Source: Lantana camara
Lineage: Eukaryota > Streptophyta > Magnoliopsida > Lamiales > Verbenaceae
Assembly (NCBI GenBank): GCA_037501455.1
Contig: CM074863.1
Span: forward strand, 58,261,501 to 58,325,500
DNA: 64,000 bases
Direction: 5' to 3'
Part shown: piece by piece, positions 60,421-64,000 of the stretch
Position numbering within the stretch: the stretch's first letter is position 1
Layout of the letters: every line of letters starts with the position of its first letter
The notes under the pieces: generated by a model
The model's input: only the letters and a program-made list of their open reading frames with translations
Database searches by the model: none
What the model was told of the DNA's origin: nothing
Translations under genes and position numbers: made by a program

Positions 60421-60484
60421 TGTGAATAGTAATTGTGAATAGTAATCTGGAATAGTACTTTTGAATAGTGCTTTTGAATAGTAA
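60421..60484 (+). repeat. TGAATAGT short tandem array
   Basis: Five imperfect copies of TGAATAGTA or GGAATAGTA are spaced by 10-13 bases. The inverse motif ACTATTC recurs at about 58548-58555, 58699-58706, 58861-58867 and 59015-59022 in the same LTR. Confidence 0.65.
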
Positions 60485-61548
60485 AAATGAATTAAAACTT
60501 GTGCTTTCTTAATAGACATTTGCACCTAGGGTTTCCATATCCAGGGTCTAAAATGTGTTTTCAAAATGTGTTTTCTTTCGTGGACTTGTTTCTTAACTTA
60601 AGGTTTGCGATAGGATTCATAATTTGACTAAAGCTTACTCGGTTATAGTAAGATCATAGTCTAACGTTAAGAGTAACTCACTTTGATGTATTCCTTTGTG
60701 TGTTACCTTTCTTGAATACCTTAAATGGTATTACTCTCTTGTGTTACATGTTCTTTACATGTTCCTTGTTCATTGTTTCTTGCATTTCATATGCATTTTG
60801 GTTAGTAGTGGGTCTTAGTTGTTAAGCTCACTCTAGTACACCACCTACAGGAGTTAAAGTTGAGCACTGGGATCCCCAGGGCACCGCATAATCTGTCTAC
60901 CTACCTTTTGTTACTATTAGGTGAGGTGAAGTTATAAATGTTTTCCAACTGGAACCACGATTATACTATCGTATCATATGTTTTGAAATTCAAAGCTAAA
61001 CCTCGTTTTGAACTACTCCCTTTTATCGGGACATTCTCTTGAAAGGATCATTCATACTTTAGTAGTATACCTTGATCTACAACACATGTTTTCCAAAGTT
61101 CTGCATTCTTGTTCAAAGACAGTTACATGTTTGCATATGTTTTCAAAGTACAGTTTACAGACAGAATCACATGTTTTCAGACAGAATCATATGTTTTACA
61201 GACAGCATCATATGTTACAGTTACAATTTCACATGTTATAGTTAGCATACCGGAGTAGTACTCTGGTCACTGCTAATCTTAAATGCAAGCATACAGTTTA
61301 CAGTTTGGGCCCGGCGGTTATGTGTGGAGGTGATGCTCGGGAGGTGAGCGCCAACGACATCACCAATACCGGCCGCCACACTTAGACAATTGACACCGAC
61401 TTTTAACAGGAGGTTTGTTAAGTCAGGACAATCTGTCTGGGAACGGACAGCAAATCTGTTCCCATTACATGTTTACAGGTCGCCTAGGGCTAGCTACCCG
61501 AAGTGACAACCGGTGGAGGATGGTGCATGTTTGTATGTGTTGGTAAGA

Positions 61549-61699
61549 GTTGTTGTTGACCTTGGTCCAATAGTCTACTGTGTGCGGAGTTGTTGTTGAC
61601 CTTGGTCCAATGCTCTACTTTATGTGGGGTTATTATTGATCTTGGTCCGATACTCTACTATACGTGGAATTATTGTTGATCCTGGTCCGATGCTCAACC
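61549..61699 (+). repeat. 40 bp tandem repeat, about 3.8 copies
   Basis: Units start at 61549, 61589, 61629 and 61669 with the core GTTGTTGTTGACCTTGGTCC and a variable tail. The later units are diverged (GATCTTGGTCCGAT). Confidence 0.85.
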
Positions 61700-62022
61700 A
61701 AATCATGTTTTCTGGAGTAAGGATGGAGGAGCCTAGCTTGCGGGCAAAATTCTGTTTCATAAAGGATGGTTCATATCTGGAAAAGTTCACTTTACCGTTA
61801 TCCCGTTTTATGAAAGAACTATGAACCATCAACAGCATATGTGTGCGCGTGTGATAGCATTCATGAAAATGTTTTATAACGTGCATTCTTTTACAGCATC
61901 GCATTCAAAGAGTTTTGTCAATCGAACTTGTTTCAAGTTCTTCTTCAAAGCATTGCATTTAACAGTTTCGAACTTTACTTCAAGTTATTTAATTCAGTAC
62001 TTTCTTTAAAGTATTCCCTCAC

Positions 62023-62039
62023 TTAGTCCTTTTGACTAA
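62023..62039 (+). other. Conserved LTR stem-loop (element Y)
   Basis: TTAGTC (62023-62028) pairs with GACTAA (62034-62039) around CTTTT, preceded by CCCTCAC and followed by ACCTCTCC. It lies 526 bp before the LTR end. Confidence 0.65.
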
Positions 62040-62573
62040 TACCTCTCCCGTTTTCTTGCCTCGTGGTTTCAGGTCTTGCAGCCGCAGTCTAGAGGTATCT
62101 TGAAGCTCTAGATTGTCATTTTTGTTTCAGTCAGGACTTAGTATTACTTCCTCTTTTGCGTCCTGCATATGTTTTATGGCTGCATCACTTAATGTTTCTG
62201 TTTATGTTTCTGAATACTTGAGTATCTTTGTTATACTCTTTCTGCTACTCTGTTACCGATATTTTGAACTCTGTTGTATCGGTACTTATATGTGAATCTG
62301 TTACATGTTCTGATATGCCGAGTCTCTCTTACACGATCAATATGTTCTTGCTTGTTACATGCCATCACGCACATGTTTTGAAAAGTTTTAAAATACTCTG
62401 ATTTTCCGCTGCATAGCCACATCGTTGTACATGTATAGTTCTGATAGACAGCCGTTCGCTGGAGTATTTCTTGAGTGATGGCTCACACCATTACTTGAGA
62501 GGTGCTTCAGTGCGGGGGTTGAGACGCCGCTCTCCTCTTGTTCTGGTACGGGTGGGGGAGTTACAGCCTGAGG

Positions 62574-62585
62574 TGGTATCAGAGC
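62574..62585 (+). other. Primer binding site of element Y
   Basis: TGGTATCAGAGC starts 8 bases after the LTR end GAGTTACA (62565). Confidence 0.93.
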
Positions 62586-62752
62586 ATCGGGTTAAGTAAG
62601 AAGAGACTTAACCTAGATTGCTCTCATGTTGCATCATGGATTGTTCACGCATTGCATCCAGGATCATTCTCATATTGCATCGAGACAGGATATTTGGGGA
62701 TTGCATGGTTCTGTTATCTGGATTTCATATCTGTGGTATCTTCTGTATAGCT

Positions 62753-63433
62753 ATGGCAGTTCAGCCACACCAGGATCCTAATCAGCAGATGGATGAGGCT
62801 TTCTTTGAGCAGTTTGAGGCCCCGCGTACTGTGGCAGTTTCTCGCCGTGGAGGCACTCGTTTCTACACTTGGCGTAGGTCTAGGAACAGTGGCAGACCTG
62901 GGTATTCCTATCCTAACAGAGTTGTGCACTATCTCGAGTCTGAGAGAGATGGTTACTTTCAGGAGTATCAGAGGACCCGTGAGGTCAGGTTGGAGTCTCT
63001 GCGCTATCAGGATCAGTCACTACAGTACCAGATTGACAGGGACATCGCTCGTGAGCATGCTACAGAGATGACTCATATTGCTGATCAGAGGGCTGCTCGT
63101 ATTGCTGAGCTGGAGGCAGATCTTATGCAGATGACTATTGATCGCGATACCTCTATGGAGCGTCACCAGCACTACCGTGCCCGTGTGAGAGCTCGCCTGT
63201 ATGATACCTATCACTTATCCGATGAGCAGGCAGTTGAGGAGGTCGAGGGTCAGGATGTCAGTCAGGCCTCTCTGGAGCCCGAGCCTATGCAGGAGCAGTC
63301 TGATGGAGGCGATGGAGGATCTGATGATGATGATGATGGCGGAGATGATCCAGTAGGACACGGACAGGGTGAGGTCGTTGCCGTTTCTGATGACACCACC
63401 AGGGGTTCTTTGGACCACAGTTATCAGGGTTGA
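62753..63433 (+). CDS. Acidic coiled-coil ORF of element Y, unknown function
   Basis: This intact frame of 226 codons starts 168 bases after the PBS. An upstream in-frame ATG at 62618 would add 45 residues that look like translated leader (Cys/Ile-rich), so I chose ATG 62753 (MAVQPHQD). The N-terminus is Gln/Asp/Phe-rich (DEAFFEQFEAPRTVAVSRRG). Residues about 60-145 are rich in Arg, Glu and Gln with heptad-like spacing (DQRAARIAELEADLMQM) and are probably a coiled coil. The C-terminus is acidic and Gly-rich (GGDGGSDDDDDGGDDP). There is no retrotransposon gag core, no CCHC zinc knuckle, no signal peptide and no membrane segment. It could be a structural replacement for gag, an extra ORF ahead of gag, or a regulatory protein. 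It is the only unbroken, non-repetitive long frame in the window. I do not recognise its family. Confidence 0.65.
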   Translation: MAVQPHQDPNQQMDEAFFEQFEAPRTVAVSRRGGTRFYTWRRSRNSGRPGYSYPNRVVHYLESERDGYFQEYQRTREVRLESLRYQDQSLQYQIDRDIAREHATEMTHIADQRAARIAELEADLMQMTIDRDTSMERHQHYRARVRARLYDTYHLSDEQAVEEVEGQDVSQASLEPEPMQEQSDGGDGGSDDDDDGGDDPVGHGQGEVVAVSDDTTRGSLDHSYQG

Positions 63434-64000
63434 TTGCTAATGGGAGATTTCTGTATATAGTACTGATGCATATATATCTATCTATGGATGGCGGACGTAT
63501 AGCCGGGACAGCTCAGGACTGACTTTTGGATGAGGGGATGTATAGCTCTGGTAGATGGTCCCCGACTTTTGGCACCACGGATGACGGTTCAGATGACTTG
63601 GTACCTACTAGGTTATTTTCAGCAGGGTTGGACGGATTGGTAAGGCCTGTAAGGGAGTCAACTCGATGGTATCGGGTCCTCCCCATTTTGAATTAATACT
63701 GTTAACATGTGGCCTGTAGTAAATTTTACCAAACCTTGCACAGTTATAACACTTTCGGCTTTATGTTGAATATCTGTTTACTGCTTTCCATAACTGTCAT
63801 TGCATGAGTCTTAGAGTTGCTTCAAGATACCATTAGGACCGTTGATAGGATCATGTCATTTCATTTATTGTTAGCATGCTATTGTTCTTGATATGTTGAT
63901 CATACTTCTGATCATGTTACAGTTCTTGTTGTTATGACAGTACACATTCTGTTCCCGTTTTACATGTTCATCATGTTTTGGGATATGTTATACATGTTTC
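63434..64000 (+). other. Element Y internal region after the ORF, no coding seen
   Basis: No frame longer than about 60 codons and no gag, protease or zinc-knuckle motif appears in these 567 bases. The sequence is moderately T-rich. The element continues beyond the window. Confidence 0.6.

Larger units (their letters stand above)
58373..62565 (+). repeat. 5' LTR of element Y
   Basis: This 4.19 kb LTR is unlike the others in sequence except at the stem-loop (62023-62039). It contains repeated ACTATTCA-type motifs in its first 0.7 kb, a TATA box (59456-59465) and pyrimidine-rich start region, a TG repeat tract (60263-60385), a TGAATAGT array (60421-60484) and a 40 bp tandem repeat (61549-61699). 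No coding region is supported inside it. Confidence 0.85.
58373..64000 (+). mobile_element. Element Y: 5' LTR, PBS and start of internal region
   Basis: The LTR 58373-62565 (TGTAACAGCCC...GGGGAGTTACA, 4,193 bp) is followed after 8 bases by TGGTATCAGAGC (62574-62585) and an intact ORF at 62753-63433. The left flank GTTAG (58368-58372) would be the TSD. The element runs out of the window, so whether gag-pol follows is unknown. Confidence 0.85.

Noticed and set aside
62618..62752. Upstream in-frame ATG extending the element Y ORF by 45 codons
   Set aside because: The stretch begins only 33 bases after the PBS and reads as leader translated by chance; ATG 62753 gives a product starting with ordered, polar sequence.

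Overview
The window is plant nuclear DNA, most likely a gene-poor, methylated, perhaps pericentromeric region of a eudicot. Nearly every base belongs to a transposable element. I found no ordinary host gene, tRNA, rRNA or CRISPR array. The elements are mostly Ty3/gypsy retrotransposons with very long LTRs (2.8-4.2 kb), tRNA-iMet-type primer sites (TGGTATCAGAGC) and, where coding is visible, a chromodomain after the integrase. That combination fits chromoviruses of the Tekay/Del type. There is also one CRM-like gypsy copy, one CACTA transposase fragment and one hairpin MITE candidate. Every autonomous coding region is broken by stops and frameshifts.

Layout, left to right. Positions 1-3529: end of an element (X) and its whole 3' LTR. 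3530-7033: CRM-like gypsy copy whose 5' end lies outside the window; PR and RT are deleted in frame. 7034-8157: right part of the 5' LTR of a non-coding element (E1), then PBS 8166-8177 and E1 internal DNA to 8710. 8711-38230: a 2.8 kb LTR (S1) inside E1, itself split by three insertions: solo LTR S2 (8891-11686, TSD TTTCG), complete minus-strand chromovirus B (13110-23826, TSD TGCCG), and a minus-strand LTR-internal-LTR-internal-LTR tandem (24834-38034, TSD ATATG, exact 5,706 bp period). 38231-39633: rest of the E1 internal region. 39634-41606: first 2 kb of the E1 3' LTR. 41607-54824: plus-strand chromovirus A, whose 5' LTR is split by solo LTR S3 (44240-48240, TSD AGCCC), which in turn carries a 394 bp hairpin (47622-48015). 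54825-55855: C-terminal fragment of a CACTA transposase gene. 55856-58372: LTR of another gypsy element (Z). 58373-64000: element Y, with a complete 4.2 kb 5' LTR, PBS and an intact 226-residue acidic coiled-coil ORF that does not look like gag.

The tandem (LARD) and E1 have long LTRs, a PBS and a PPT but no gag-pol. The LARD shares its LTR type, PBS leader and the last ~200 bp before the PPT (chromodomain tail) with element A. It therefore looks like the non-autonomous partner of the A family. E1 shares internal blocks with the LARD, including an array of GAGAGA..TCTCTC hairpins.

Two structural signals run across otherwise different LTR families. One is a short stem-loop about 405-526 bp before the LTR 3' end, present in all ten LTR copies examined, with compensatory changes in the stem. 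The other is a family-specific cluster of GC-rich palindromes about 0.9-1.6 kb after the LTR start. All similarity statements are by-eye comparisons; no alignment or database search was run.
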